Positions 1 to 8,528 of a DNA stretch of 64,000 nucleotides are shown here, one piece after another. Origin of the DNA: Oscillospiraceae bacterium (GTDB taxonomy: Bacteria > Bacillota > Clostridia > Oscillospirales > Acutalibacteraceae); assembly GCA_015066345.1 (NCBI GenBank), contig SVOQ01000008.1, positions 29,788-93,787 on the forward strand, given 5' to 3'. A program made the position numbers and the translations under genes. Position 1 is the first letter of the stretch. The number at the start of each line of letters is the position of its first letter. The notes under the pieces are model-generated. The model did no database searches. It was not told the DNA's origin and saw nothing but the letters and a program-made list of their open reading frames with translations.

Positions 1-1074
1 TTTAAATTCAAGGCTCGAGAAATCCTCAGGAATAACGCCTCCCCCTTGGATTTTTGGTTCATATTCAAGAAATTCTCTCAGGTTTTGAACCCAAAGACAA
101 TGTTTTTGTTGCATTGCAAAATAGTATGCCAATTGATTCAATTTGTTACGGCAAGTTGTTATAGCCGAAACAAGCACAGAAAAATCAGAAATCGCAATAT
201 CCTCCGTCACCATAAGCCTGTAACATCCGTAAACAAAGCCACCGGTTACGGGTATAATTTCTGCAAAATAGTCAGAAACACATTCAAGCAACGCTATTTT
301 CCAACCATATTTTTTTATAACCTGTATGTTTTTCTCTATTGCCTTGCGAAAACGCTTTTCCAGAACAACAAAAATATTGGTGGTCTTTATTTCCTTTGCA
401 AAATCCTTTAAAAGAATTGTTCTTCTGATGTATTCCTTCTGTCTTTCGTAAGGTGTCATATCCTTTTCTTTTTGAAGTTCTAAATTGTTTTTTAAAGTTC
501 TGAAACCAATAACGATAACAGGACAAACAAGGAAAACAAGCAACCACGGGTCAATTGATATAAGGTAAACTACTAACAAAACAAGACTGATTACCGACCC
601 CATAGTCCAGGCGGAGCCTTCAATAATTCTTTTAAAACCGCTTTTTTCTATAACCCAGGTAGCTCTGTTATATTTATCAAAAAAATCGGGATTTTCATAG
701 CATCCGAGTTCTACTTCCTGAGCCTTTTTGAATATCAAAGAGTTAATATAACTCTCACATTTTATTTCAAACTTTATTCTCACTGTATAAACGTTTATGT
801 ACCCAAGCAGGTCAACTAAAAGCTTACCTGCGACAATAATACACATCTTTATTGCAAACTCTTTAAATGTCCCTTTACCCTCAATAATCGAAAGAGCTGT
901 TTCAAGAAACATTACGTTTACAACTACCGCGTAATAAATATTTTCTGCGATATATGAAAAATATATTACAAAAAGTGATATGGGTGCACTTTTTAATGCA
1001 CATTTAAGCATAAAAAACGTATTTTTCAGCACATGGGCTTTTTGTTTAGGTTGTTTTTTCCGAAATTTTTTCAT
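1..1074 (-). CDS. ABC exporter, membrane-domain part (partial, runs off left edge)
   Basis: The reading frame is open from an ATG at 1074 down to base 1 (358 codons, no stop), so the 3' part lies outside the window. The visible protein is an ABC-exporter membrane domain: several hydrophobic helices, then a charged cytoplasmic stretch with the 'YENPDFFDKYNRA' type segment typical of the first cytoplasmic loop of ABC exporters of the peptide/lipid type. The ATP-binding domain expected near residue 370 onward is not in the window. The start is supported by GGAGA seven bases upstream and by a promoter at 1112-1140. Substrate unknown. The neighbouring operon ends at a terminator on the same strand, so this gene is transcribed separately. 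Confidence 0.8.
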   Translation of the reverse strand, partial: MKKFRKKQPKQKAHVLKNTFFMLKCALKSAPISLFVIYFSYIAENIYYAVVVNVMFLETALSIIEGKGTFKEFAIKMCIIVAGKLLVDLLGYINVYTVRIKFEIKCESYINSLIFKKAQEVELGCYENPDFFDKYNRATWVIEKSGFKRIIEGSAWTMGSVISLVLLVVYLISIDPWLLVFLVCPVIVIGFRTLKNNLELQKEKDMTPYERQKEYIRRTILLKDFAKEIKTTNIFVVLEKRFRKAIEKNIQVIKKYGWKIALLECVSDYFAEIIPVTGGFVYGCYRLMVTEDIAISDFSVLVSAITTCRNKLNQLAYYFAMQQKHCLWVQNLREFLEYEPKIQGGGVIPEDFSSLEFK

Positions 1075-1111
1075 TCTTTTTCTCCGACAACAAAGATAAA
1101 ATCGTTAGTAA

Positions 1112-1140
1112 ATTGTATATAAAAAAAGCTCTGTTGTCAA
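1112..1140 (-). promoter_or_regulatory. sigma-A-type promoter for the ABC exporter gene
   Basis: On the minus strand TTGACA (1140-1135) is followed after exactly 17 bases by TACAAT (1117-1112), about 38 bases upstream of the ATG at 1074. Confidence 0.7.
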
Positions 1141-1276
1141 TATAAATAGAGAAGTCCAAAGACTTCTCCAACAAAACACGTTCGGTTAAGGTAATAATGG
1201 CATAAGATGTGTGTGCAGAAAACTTTTTGTGAAACGAAGGTGTATATGGATATTCCAAGTTTCGCAAAAAGGCTAA

Positions 1277-1298
1277 GGGGAGGTCTTTTGACCTCCCC
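1277..1298 (-). terminator. intrinsic terminator of the SCP2/transketolase operon
   Basis: A perfect 9 bp GGGGAGGTC/GACCTCCCC hairpin with a 4 base loop lies 25 bases past the stop of the SCP2-like gene. On the minus strand it is followed by TTAGCCTTTTT, a somewhat displaced T run. Confidence 0.65.
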
Positions 1299-1322
1299 TG
1301 TTCTGCACCGCAGATTATGTCA

Positions 1323-2141
1323 TTATTTTGCCATTGCGCCTATTTCCATCATATACCCACCAATCTGAGCACCGAATTCGGGTGCACCGTCCATGATGAG
1401 TTTGCCCTGCTGAACAGACTCAATCATATCGTCGATGGACATAAGAATGCCGAGGGCACTGTCAAGGTTATTAAAACGCATGGTAAAGAAAGGAAGAGCA
1501 CGTTTGTATTCGCCTCTACCGGCTTTACTCTTACCGGCTTTGATTCTGATATAAGCAGAAACAGAATCCTCGCCGTCAACCTTCCAGGCATAAACACGGT
1601 CGGGACTCTTGGAAGTCCAGTCGTGAATTTCCTTATGACCCATTTTGTTAAGGGTACTGATACCTGAAGAAAGAAGGTAGAAATAGCACTTAACTGTAAG
1701 GCGTTTGTCCTCTTCTTTTTCCGGGGGTTTCTCAGCAGTGAGAAGGCTTGACATTTTAAGAAGAGCCATCATAAATGCGGCTAATTCTTTAACATTTGAT
1801 AAGCCAATAAATTTAGGTAAGGTTGCGGGGCCGATTTTGCCTTTAAAAAAGGCATTCATTGTTTCAACAGATTTGAACTGAAGTTCAACGAACTTCTGAT
1901 TCTTAATTCTGTAAGCAACTTTGTTAGCGTGAACGAGCCATTCGTCACCGTTTACAACAAAGTGTGTAGCCCACTTTCCTTCGGGAGCATCGGGGTCAAG
2001 ACAACTAACCTGATAAATACAGTGAATGTTCTCAAACTTCTTCTGAAGTGAGGGTACATCTGCAACGATAGTTTTCAAGAGGGGCAACGCACCGCAAAGG
2101 AATATTTTATTAGTATACATAGCTTCTTGTGTATTTGCCAT
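1323..2141 (-). CDS. SCP2-like lipid-binding-fold protein A
   Basis: A 272-residue soluble protein with no signal peptide. The pattern of a central 'FKSVETMNAFFKGKI' segment, a following 'LPKF' segment and a C-terminal 'GKLIMDGAPEFGAQIG' segment suggests the sterol-carrier-protein-2 fold, which usually binds hydrophobic ligands. It aligns along its length with the protein at 5908-6675 in the same operon, so the two are paralogues. AAAGGA sits nine bases before the ATG. It is last in the leftward operon after the transketolase genes, separated from them by a repeat-rich 274 base gap, and is followed by a terminator. Function is unknown; the SCP2 assignment is from sequence pattern only. Confidence 0.6.
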   Translation of the reverse strand: MANTQEAMYTNKIFLCGALPLLKTIVADVPSLQKKFENIHCIYQVSCLDPDAPEGKWATHFVVNGDEWLVHANKVAYRIKNQKFVELQFKSVETMNAFFKGKIGPATLPKFIGLSNVKELAAFMMALLKMSSLLTAEKPPEKEEDKRLTVKCYFYLLSSGISTLNKMGHKEIHDWTSKSPDRVYAWKVDGEDSVSAYIRIKAGKSKAGRGEYKRALPFFTMRFNNLDSALGILMSIDDMIESVQQGKLIMDGAPEFGAQIGGYMMEIGAMAK

Positions 2142-2161
2142 GAGAAATCATTCCTTTCGAT

Positions 2162-2290
2162 TTAGTTAGGAGTGAGGAGTGAGGAGTTTCGGGACCTGCG
2201 GTCAACATTTTGGGACCTCCCACCACCTGGCGGTGGTCCCCCCTCCTCCTGAAGCAGGAGGGCGAGGCTTCGCATACCGAAACCGTATTT
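2162..2290. repeat. G-rich hairpin repeat, copy 1 (half element)
   Basis: Starts with a GTTAGGAGTGAGGAG tract, then CCACCACCTGGCGGTGG and CCTCCTGAAGCAGGAGG hairpins and a GCGAGGCTTCGC end. The same order of motifs occurs at 62284-62683 and related pieces at 14829-14866 and 59401-59500. It lies between the transketolase C gene and the SCP2-like gene and would be transcribed with them. Open frames in it on both strands (for example 2110-2409) are repeat sequence, not genes. Confidence 0.65.
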
Positions 2291-2343
2291 CCTTTCCAAC
2301 TTCCTTTTTTTGTGGAGAGGTTGGCAGATTTGGTTTTTGCCGA

Positions 2344-2376
2344 CCCCGTAGCGTACAAAGGTACGCAAGTTCGGGG
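2344..2376 (-). other. intercistronic stem-loop after transketolase C gene
   Basis: CCCCG...CGGGG encloses a GCGTAC/GTACGC stem with a CTTT loop on the minus strand, 40 bases beyond the transketolase stop. There is no T run, so it is more likely an mRNA-stabilising or processing hairpin than a terminator. Confidence 0.4.
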
Positions 2377-2415
2377 AGGTAAAAGCCTAAGATGCCTTCC
2401 TATCCGCAAAAAACA

Positions 2416-3426
2416 TTAAAACTCGTCGTCCCAGTCGTTATCCTCTTCAAAGTCAGCCTTCATAACTTCACGAACTGCGTCGATAATACCGTTGGAGTCA
2501 ATACCAAGGTAGGACATAATATCTTCATGAAGACCGATGGGTGCGAATGTGTCCTGAACACCTAATTTCTTGAATGCACAACCCTTACCGGATTCAACAA
2601 CAACCTCTGCAACTGCAGAACCGAGACCGCCGATAACGGTGTGGTCTTCAACAGTGATGATACGACGAGTATCCATAACTGCTTTAAGAACTGCTTCTTT
2701 ATCAAGGGGTTTAATTGTATGCATATCAAGAACGCGAACTTTAAGTCCGTCGGCTTTCTCAAGGAATTCAGCAGCCTGATAAGCCTGGAATACACAGGAA
2801 CCACAAGCAATAACTGTGATATCTGAACCCTCGTGAACTTCTACTGCCTTACCAACTTCAAAGCCGTAGTTAGCATCTTTGTAAAGAACACGGTCAAAGC
2901 CACGGTTGATTCTGATGTAGAAGGGGCCGGGTGTATTGTAAGCTGCCATAACTGCGTTGTAGGTTTCGTAACCGTCAGCGGGGCAGATAACTGTAAGGTT
3001 GGGAATAGAACGTGTAAGTGCAAGGTCGCAGATAGCGTGGTGAGTTGAACCCGCCTGACCGAAGGATGTACCTGAATGAGTAGCAATAACTTTTGCGTTT
3101 ACGTTCTGGTAGCAAAGGTCAGTGTGAAGCTGGTCTGCAGAACGGAAGGATGCAAACTGTGAGAATGTTGAAAGGAAGGGAACAAGACCTGCCTTAGCCA
3201 TACCTGCAGCAACACCGAACATATTCTGTTCTGCAATACCTACGTTAAAGAATCTGTCAGGGAATTTCTTCTGGAAATCACCGATTTTAGTTGATTTTGC
3301 AAGGTCAGCAGTAAGAGCTACGACCTCGGGATGTGCCTCTGCTAATTCAACGAGAGCCTGACCGTAAATTTCGGCTGTTGAGAGAGAGGTTGACTGTTCA
3401 GCTGTATAACTTAATCCGCCTGCCAT
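2416..3426 (-). CDS. transketolase, C-terminal (Pyr and C) subunit
   Basis: 336 residues matching the C-terminal half of a split transketolase: the pyrimidine-binding domain with 'GIAEQNMFGVAAG' (catalytic-type Glu66, which activates the TPP aminopyrimidine) and the transketolase C domain ('VEDHTVIGGLGSA'). It should pair with the subunit encoded at 3429-4301 to form a TPP- and Mg-dependent enzyme moving two-carbon ketol units between sugars. The two genes are 2 bases apart, with GGAGG upstream of the ATG. Split transketolases are common in Clostridia and archaea; some serve the pentose phosphate pathway, others specialised pathways. Which applies here is not shown, but the aminotransferase, aldolase and SCP2 neighbours argue for a specialised role. 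Confidence 0.88.
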   Translation of the reverse strand: MAGGLSYTAEQSTSLSTAEIYGQALVELAEAHPEVVALTADLAKSTKIGDFQKKFPDRFFNVGIAEQNMFGVAAGMAKAGLVPFLSTFSQFASFRSADQLHTDLCYQNVNAKVIATHSGTSFGQAGSTHHAICDLALTRSIPNLTVICPADGYETYNAVMAAYNTPGPFYIRINRGFDRVLYKDANYGFEVGKAVEVHEGSDITVIACGSCVFQAYQAAEFLEKADGLKVRVLDMHTIKPLDKEAVLKAVMDTRRIITVEDHTVIGGLGSAVAEVVVESGKGCAFKKLGVQDTFAPIGLHEDIMSYLGIDSNGIIDAVREVMKADFEEDNDWDDEF

Positions 3427-3428
3427 AA

Positions 3429-4301
3429 TTATTCTGCCTCCTTTTCAACACGTGCAATTCTTGCAGCATAAGATTTTTCAAGAGCTTTTTTACCGTTTTC
3501 ATACTTAGCATCGTCAAAAGCACCATAGTGCCATCTGAAGTCGCCTTCGATGAAGTCGATACCGCAACCCTTTACTGTGTCGCAAAGGATAAGAACGGGT
3601 TTATCTGTTTCATTTTCATAAGCAAAGTCAATAGCTTCGCAAAGCTCTTTAATATTGTTACCGTCGATTTTCTTAACGATGAAACCGAAAGCCTCCCACT
3701 TATCTGCAAGGGGTTCAAGAGCCATAACATCCTCTGTGTTACCGTCAATCATATTGTGGTTACGGTCAACAAAAGTGATGAGGTTTGTAAGCTTATAGTG
3801 AGCCGCACTCATTGCTGCTTCCCAGTTAGAGCCTTCGTCAAGCTCACCGTCGCCGAGAACAACGAATGTCTTAAAATCTTTTTTAAGGAGACGGGCTGCA
3901 AGAGCAGTACCTACACCGATTGAAAGACCATGACCAAGAGAACCTGTTGAAGCGTCAACGCCAACAACCTTGTTTGAGTCAAGGTGCATACCCATTTTTG
4001 AACCTGAAAGGTTGAAGGTTTTGAGCATTTCTTTATCGTTGAAGCCCAGGTCGCAAAGCACGGGTGCATAAGCAATACCTGCGTGACCTTTACTGAGAAT
4101 AAATCTGTCGCGGTCTTCCCAGTTGGGTTCCTCAACTTTAATGTGCATATATTTGTGATAGCACACTGTCATAATATCCATAACACTCATACCGCCGCCG
4201 ATATGGCCGCTACCTGCCCAATAGGTAGTATCAAGGCAGAGATTACGGAGTTCATTTGCTTTCTTTTCAAGAGCAAGCCACTCCTGTTTTGAAAGAGCCA
4301 T
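3429..4301 (-). CDS. transketolase, N-terminal (PP) subunit
   Basis: 290 residues, the thiamine-diphosphate-binding half of a split transketolase. Visible motifs are 'SGHIGGG' (His33), 'LSKGHAG' (His73), 'SLGHGLSIG' and the TPP/Mg site 'GDGELDEGSNWEA' (residues 150-162). It needs the Pyr-domain partner encoded just downstream (2416-3426) for activity. AGGAGG precedes the ATG by 8 bases. The gene follows a class III aminotransferase by 52 bases in the same leftward operon. The heavy use of codons such as AAC, TTC, CTT and GGT suggests strong expression. Physiological acceptor and donor sugars cannot be read from the sequence. Confidence 0.88.
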   Translation of the reverse strand: MALSKQEWLALEKKANELRNLCLDTTYWAGSGHIGGGMSVMDIMTVCYHKYMHIKVEEPNWEDRDRFILSKGHAGIAYAPVLCDLGFNDKEMLKTFNLSGSKMGMHLDSNKVVGVDASTGSLGHGLSIGVGTALAARLLKKDFKTFVVLGDGELDEGSNWEAAMSAAHYKLTNLITFVDRNHNMIDGNTEDVMALEPLADKWEAFGFIVKKIDGNNIKELCEAIDFAYENETDKPVLILCDTVKGCGIDFIEGDFRWHYGAFDDAKYENGKKALEKSYAARIARVEKEAE

Positions 4302-4353
4302 TTTATATTCCTCCTAAATATAAATTACCGAAAACTCGGTTCAATTCCTGTTA

Positions 4354-5619
4354 TCAGCCCAATTCGGGGTGATTCTTTTTAACCGCTTTGAATGCATCCT
4401 CAGCGATTTCTACTGAAAGGTTAATATCCTCACGAGTGAGAGATGCGTTAATAAAGTGGTTGTGGTGAGATGTGATGAATAAGCCTCTGTTAACACATTC
4501 AGCAACCCACTCCTGATGAAGAAGAAGTGAATCATCGTTAGCAATTCTCAAATAGAAAAGTGCGGGTTCGCCCGAAACAACAAGGTTAAAGCCGTGCTCA
4601 GCACCTGCTTTTTTGAAGCCGTCGGTAACTAAAGTACCGAGTTCACGGAACATTTTAGGTGTGTCAAGAGCCTTCATTTTGTTGATACAAGCAATACAAG
4701 CTGCAAAGGGAACGCCACTCATCCAATAAGAGCCTGTGTATGTAATACCCGAAACGGTTGATTTCATATGTTCGCCACCGCAAAGTGCCGACATATTGTA
4801 GCCGTTAGCAAGAGCCTTACAGAAACAGATAAGGTCAGCCTTGAAGCCATAGAAATGGTCGGAACCTGCAAGGTCAAGACGGAAACCTGCACGAACGTCG
4901 TCGATAATAAGAACCACGCCGTGGTCATCGCACCATTTACGAACTGACTGCCAATATTCCTTTGAAGCAACCTCGTTATCCTTAAAGTTACCGTGGTCAT
5001 AGGGCTGAGCAATAATACCGGCAATATCGCCGTTGTTATCATCATAAGCCTTCTGGATAGCATCAAGGTCAAACCAGGGGCAGATAATATTATTTGCAAC
5101 GTCTTCGGGAGTAATACCGGGATAGTCGATTTTCTGTGCCCACGGGAAATCTCCGTGATAATAGTATTTAAGGAAAATAATTTTTTTCTTATGGGTGTGT
5201 GCTCTTGCGGCCATTGTTGCAAGTGTTGTTGTATCGGAACCATTCTTGCAGAAAAATGCCCAGTCGGCAGATGCAACTGTATCAACAAGTGTTTCTGCAC
5301 ATTCAACCATAACCTTTGCAGGTGCGGTTGTACAGTTACCGAGCTTTAACTGCTTAAGAGCAGCGGCATCAACGTCGGGGTCATTGTAACCGAGAACGTT
5401 GGGACCATAAGCACACATATAGTCAATATATTTGTTGCCGTCAACGTCCCAGAAATATGAGCCCTGTGCTCTTTCTGAGAATGAAGGCCACTTTGAAACG
5501 GGAATCCACTGTCCTTCAGCAGGACCTAAGTGACCGTAAATACCTGAAGGAATAACCTTTGTTGCTCTTTCAAACATTTCACGGCTTTTTGTGGTATCAA
5601 ATGTTGGGAACTTACTCAT
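4354..5619 (-). CDS. class III PLP aminotransferase A (GSA aminomutase-like)
   Basis: 421 residues, fold type I aminotransferase class III, closest in pattern to glutamate-1-semialdehyde aminomutase-like enzymes. Visible are the PLP-ring Asp in 'LIIDDVRAGFR' (Asp240) and the Schiff-base lysine in 'CFCKALANGY' (Lys268). The usual 'DEVxTGFR' reads 'DDVRAGFR'. It carries 'YYYHGDFPW' where most relatives have 'YHG'. It differs strongly from the second aminotransferase at 6981-8462, so the two probably handle different substrates. AAGGAGG precedes the ATG. It is unlikely to be heme biosynthetic HemL because no other tetrapyrrole gene is nearby. The upstream untranslated part is an inverted-repeat element (5634-5909). 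Confidence 0.82.
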   Translation of the reverse strand: MSKFPTFDTTKSREMFERATKVIPSGIYGHLGPAEGQWIPVSKWPSFSERAQGSYFWDVDGNKYIDYMCAYGPNVLGYNDPDVDAAALKQLKLGNCTTAPAKVMVECAETLVDTVASADWAFFCKNGSDTTTLATMAARAHTHKKKIIFLKYYYHGDFPWAQKIDYPGITPEDVANNIICPWFDLDAIQKAYDDNNGDIAGIIAQPYDHGNFKDNEVASKEYWQSVRKWCDDHGVVLIIDDVRAGFRLDLAGSDHFYGFKADLICFCKALANGYNMSALCGGEHMKSTVSGITYTGSYWMSGVPFAACIACINKMKALDTPKMFRELGTLVTDGFKKAGAEHGFNLVVSGEPALFYLRIANDDSLLLHQEWVAECVNRGLFITSHHNHFINASLTREDINLSVEIAEDAFKAVKKNHPELG

Positions 5620-5633
5620 ATTGCTTCCTCCTT

Positions 5634-5909
5634 AGAGTGGATAAAGCGTATCCGAACCAGATTTTGGAATAGTCTTTTCCACTCATATTTCGTTAAAATA
5701 CTCGTAAATCCGTCAGGATTTACTGCGTTTTTGCCTCATCTGAGCGAAAAATACTTAATCACAAAATTCTCCGACCTTAAATGGATGAGGTTTCGAGGAA
5801 TTTTGGTCGTATTTGACTGCAGACAGGCTGGCGCCTTTCAAGGGCAAATCGGGCAAAAGTACCGAAACCTCGCCGTTTAAGGCTGGTTCGGATACGCTTT
5901 ACCCACTCT
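5634..5909. repeat. 276 bp MITE-like inverted-repeat element
   Basis: The two ends, 5634-5660 and 5883-5909, are 27 bp inverted repeats with 26 matches (AGAGTGG(A/G)TAAAGCG...). The interior holds further hairpins, for example GTAAATCC/GGATTTAC near 5703-5722 and CAAAATTC/GAATTTTG. No open reading frame of note is inside. It fills almost exactly the space between the stop codon of the SCP2-like gene, which it overlaps by two bases, and the ribosome binding site of aminotransferase A. As RNA it would form a long stem between two co-transcribed genes. Confidence 0.7.
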
Positions 5910-6675
5910 ACGCAAGATACAATGCAACTCTGTCAAGTATACGGTTGACGTTGTCAAGCATACTTACAAGACCGTGCATTTCGATTTTACCTACACCAAT
6001 ACAATCAAGAGCATTAACCTTGCCGTCAAAGAGGTCTCTTGCGATTTCGATAGATTCAAAAATCATAGAGGAACGATATTTTTCGGGAACCTTTTTAACA
6101 GTAACAAGTCGGTGGTCCTTACAAACGATTTCAACACCGATATTGTCCTTTATGCCGAGATAAATGCTTCCGTCAGCAATGGACTGTGCGCTGAATTTAC
6201 CGATTTCGTCGTTGTTACCAATCTGAGAAATTGCAACACCTATTGTATAAAGCATAAGCTTTGTGCTGATTTCGAAGAAAACGGGGTCTTTAAGGTCCTC
6301 TTCAGTTGCTCTCATATATTTTGAAAGCAAATCTGTAAGGGGTGTAAAGGTTTTAAGAAGAAATTTAATGTGTGTAAAACCCTTTGAGGGTATTGGAGTT
6401 ACCGTACCGTCAATAAGACCGTTGAATTTTTCACAACTTGAGAAGGGAAGCTTAACATCACAGTTACTGCAACCCTGCTCCATACGGCATTTGCCGTTTT
6501 TGAAATAAATTGTGGCAGAAGGACCACCCTTTACCTCAAAGCCGATGGAAATAGGTTTCTTGCCCTGAAGAAGCTCTGAAGCTTCCGGAACAAGCTCACA
6601 AAGATTTTCCAATGTACCTAAAACTGCATACATATTTATGTAGGCGAGGGTTCTGGAATCCATTAAGTTTTGCAA
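5908..6675 (-). CDS. SCP2-like lipid-binding-fold protein B
   Basis: About 255 residues, soluble. It contains 'ISIGFEVKGGPSATIYFKNGK', a typical SCP2-domain strand pattern, then 'LPFSSCEKFNGLIDG' and a Pro-Lys-Gly-Phe element, all matched in the paralogue at 1323-2141. The SCP2 fold binds lipids or other hydrophobic ligands; the real ligand is unknown. I chose a TTG start at 6675, nine bases after AGGAGG; an in-frame ATG at 6684 abuts the AGGAGG with no spacing and is less likely. It is first in the leftward operon, behind the promoter at 6718-6746. Two Cys pairs ('CRMEQGCSNC') are visible but no metal site is claimed. Confidence 0.6.
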   Translation of the reverse strand: MQNLMDSRTLAYINMYAVLGTLENLCELVPEASELLQGKKPISIGFEVKGGPSATIYFKNGKCRMEQGCSNCDVKLPFSSCEKFNGLIDGTVTPIPSKGFTHIKFLLKTFTPLTDLLSKYMRATEEDLKDPVFFEISTKLMLYTIGVAISQIGNNDEIGKFSAQSIADGSIYLGIKDNIGVEIVCKDHRLVTVKKVPEKYRSSMIFESIEIARDLFDGKVNALDCIGVGKIEMHGLVSMLDNVNRILDRVALYLA

Positions 6676-6717
6676 AACAAACATCCTCCTTTTTGCTAAA
6701 CATTTATAGTCTATAAT

Positions 6718-6746
6718 ATTTTAGCAGATGAATGGTGCAATGTCAA
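6718..6746 (-). promoter_or_regulatory. sigma-A-type promoter of the leftward SCP2/transketolase operon
   Basis: Minus strand TTGACA (6746-6741), 17 base spacer, TAAAAT (6723-6718). Together with the promoter at 6913-6940 it makes the 305 base gap 6676-6980 a divergent control region. No clear operator palindrome was seen in it. Confidence 0.75.
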
Positions 6747-6912
6747 CAAATACCACCAAACAAAATACTATACTTTTTGTGATTTTCGCTGTCGTTTTGA
6801 CATTTTTAAATTTTTTTGAACAAAAGTGATTTTTACCCCGAAAACCTGCATAAAACCCATATTAATTTTTTGTTAAATTTTCACACTCTTTTTTTGTAGG
6901 CTCGTTTTTTTC

Positions 6913-6940
6913 TTGACAATCATTATTATTATAGTATAAT
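6913..6940 (+). promoter_or_regulatory. sigma-A-type promoter of aminotransferase B
   Basis: TTGACA (6913-6918), 16 base spacer, perfect TATAAT (6935-6940), 40 bases before the ATG at 6981. This is close to consensus and fits strong expression. Confidence 0.8.
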
Positions 6941-6980
6941 TAAGGTGAACGTAAATTCACTCTCAAGGAGGTTACTTATT

Positions 6981-8462
6981 ATGGACACAAGATTCGCAAT
7001 TAGTGAGTATCATGACGCTGCTGCCGTTACAAGACAGCTTGACGAACTCATTAAAAAACCCATTTACACTATCAAGCCCGAAGTACTTAAACAGTACGAA
7101 GAAGAATACTTCGACAAAAAATGTGCAAAGAGCAAAGAGATGATCGAGGAAGCTAAACAGGTTATCCCCGGCGGTGTTCAGCACAACCTTGCTTTCAACT
7201 ATCCCTTCCCCCTTGTTTTCACAAAGGCTGACGGTATGAAGCTTTACGATATTGACGGCAACGAATACTTCGACTTCCTTCAGGCAGGTGGCCCCACAGT
7301 TCTCGGTTCTAACCCCAAGGTTGTAAGAGACCAGGTTATCGACCTTCTTAATACTTGCGGTCCCTCAACAGGTCTTTTCCACGAATTCGAATACAAACTT
7401 GCTAAGAAAATCTGCGACAGTATGGAATCTGTTGAAATGTTCCGTATGCTCGGTTCAGGTACAGAAGCTTGTATGGCAGCTATCCGTGTTGCAAGACTTG
7501 CTACAAAGAAAAAGAATATCGTAAAAATGGGTGGTGCTTACCACGGTTGGTCTGACCAGCTCGGTTACAGTATCCGTGTTCCCGGCTCTAAATTCACTCA
7601 GGCACACGGTGTTCCCCTTTACCTTTTCAAACATACTCAGGAATTCTTCCCCAATGACCTTGACTCTCTCGAAAGAGTTCTCAGACGTAACATCCTTACA
7701 GGTGGTACTGCTGCTGTATTCATCGAGCCCATCGGTCCCGAAAGCGGCACAAGACCCCTTGATAAAGACTTCAACAAGGGCGTTGAAAGACTTTGCCGTA
7801 AATATGGCGCACTCCTTATCTTTGATGAGGTTGTTACAGGTTTCCGTATCGGTATGGCAGGTGCTCAGGGTTACTACGGCGTTTCTCCTGACCTTACTAT
7901 CTTCGGTAAAGTTATTGCCGGTGGTTATCCCGGTGCAGGCGGTATCGGTGGTAAGAGAGAATATATGAAATACCTCGGTGCAGGTCTTGACGCAAGCGGC
8001 GAAAAAGTTAAGAAAGCATTTATGGGCGGTACTATGGCTGCTACACCTATCTCTTGCGTAGCAGGTTACTACACCCTCGAAGAAATCGACAAACAGAACG
8101 CTTGTCAGAAAGCCGGCGAAATGGGCGACAGACTCACAAAGGGTCTTCAGGGTCTTATTCAGAAATACAACCTTCCCTTCGTTGCTTTCAACCAGGGCTC
8201 CGTATGTCACATTGATACCGTTGGTACAATGCACTACTCCATCAACTGGGCTAAACCCTGGCAGATTCCCGGTGTTCTTTCAGCTACAAGCGAAAGAAAG
8301 AAAGAAATGCAGCACATGGGTGCGGCTTACATGGCAGAAGGTCTTGTTACTCTTGCAGGTAGCCGTCTTTACACCAACGCTCAGTACACACCCGAACTTA
8401 TTGACGAAGCTCTTAACAGATTCGACAGAGTATTCGCAAACGTTGCAATTAAAGCTGAATAA
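6981..8462 (+). CDS. class III PLP aminotransferase B
   Basis: 493 residues, class III aminotransferase of the glutamate-1-semialdehyde aminomutase-like group. Motifs: 'GSGTEACMAAIRVAR' (phosphate/cofactor loop), 'YHGWSDQ', 'FDEVVTGFR' with Asp282, and 'FGKVIAGGYPGA' with the PLP lysine Lys310. The N-terminal ~60 residues are longer than in typical HemL, and the C-terminal part has a 'YSINWAKPW' insertion. AAGGAGG precedes this ATG; an upstream in-frame ATG at 6945 lies just after the promoter and has no ribosome binding site. The gene is strongly codon-biased. It is followed by a terminator and then the aldolase gene. Substrate unknown. Confidence 0.83.
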   Translation: MDTRFAISEYHDAAAVTRQLDELIKKPIYTIKPEVLKQYEEEYFDKKCAKSKEMIEEAKQVIPGGVQHNLAFNYPFPLVFTKADGMKLYDIDGNEYFDFLQAGGPTVLGSNPKVVRDQVIDLLNTCGPSTGLFHEFEYKLAKKICDSMESVEMFRMLGSGTEACMAAIRVARLATKKKNIVKMGGAYHGWSDQLGYSIRVPGSKFTQAHGVPLYLFKHTQEFFPNDLDSLERVLRRNILTGGTAAVFIEPIGPESGTRPLDKDFNKGVERLCRKYGALLIFDEVVTGFRIGMAGAQGYYGVSPDLTIFGKVIAGGYPGAGGIGGKREYMKYLGAGLDASGEKVKKAFMGGTMAATPISCVAGYYTLEEIDKQNACQKAGEMGDRLTKGLQGLIQKYNLPFVAFNQGSVCHIDTVGTMHYSINWAKPWQIPGVLSATSERKKEMQHMGAAYMAEGLVTLAGSRLYTNAQYTPELIDEALNRFDRVFANVAIKAE

Positions 8463-8472
8463 TTACAATTTC

Positions 8473-8500
8473 AAAAAGCCACGGCACACCGTGGCTTTTT
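8473..8500 (+). terminator. intrinsic terminator between aminotransferase B and the aldolase
   Basis: AAAAAGCCACGG/CCGTGGCTTTTT, 12 bp stem, 4 base loop, ending in five T. The aldolase start follows at 8529 with no good promoter between, so it may act as an attenuator that lowers aldolase expression relative to the aminotransferase. Confidence 0.85.
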
Positions 8501-8528
8501 GAGACAATTCTTTGAAAGGATTGATTCT

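Noticed and set aside
1046..1267. 73-codon frame on the minus strand between the ABC gene and the terminator
   Set aside because: It overlaps the ABC promoter and start in another frame and has no ribosome binding site.
2110..2419. Several 67-99 codon frames on both strands
   Set aside because: They arise from the G-rich repeat; products are Arg/Gly/Pro-rich without family pattern.
4354..5619. Assignment as HemL of tetrapyrrole synthesis
   Set aside because: No other heme gene is near, and a second very different paralogue sits in the divergent operon; only the family level is supported.
7455..8234. 259-codon antisense frame within aminotransferase B
   Set aside because: Strong codon bias of the real gene removes stops on the other strand; the product has no recognisable features.
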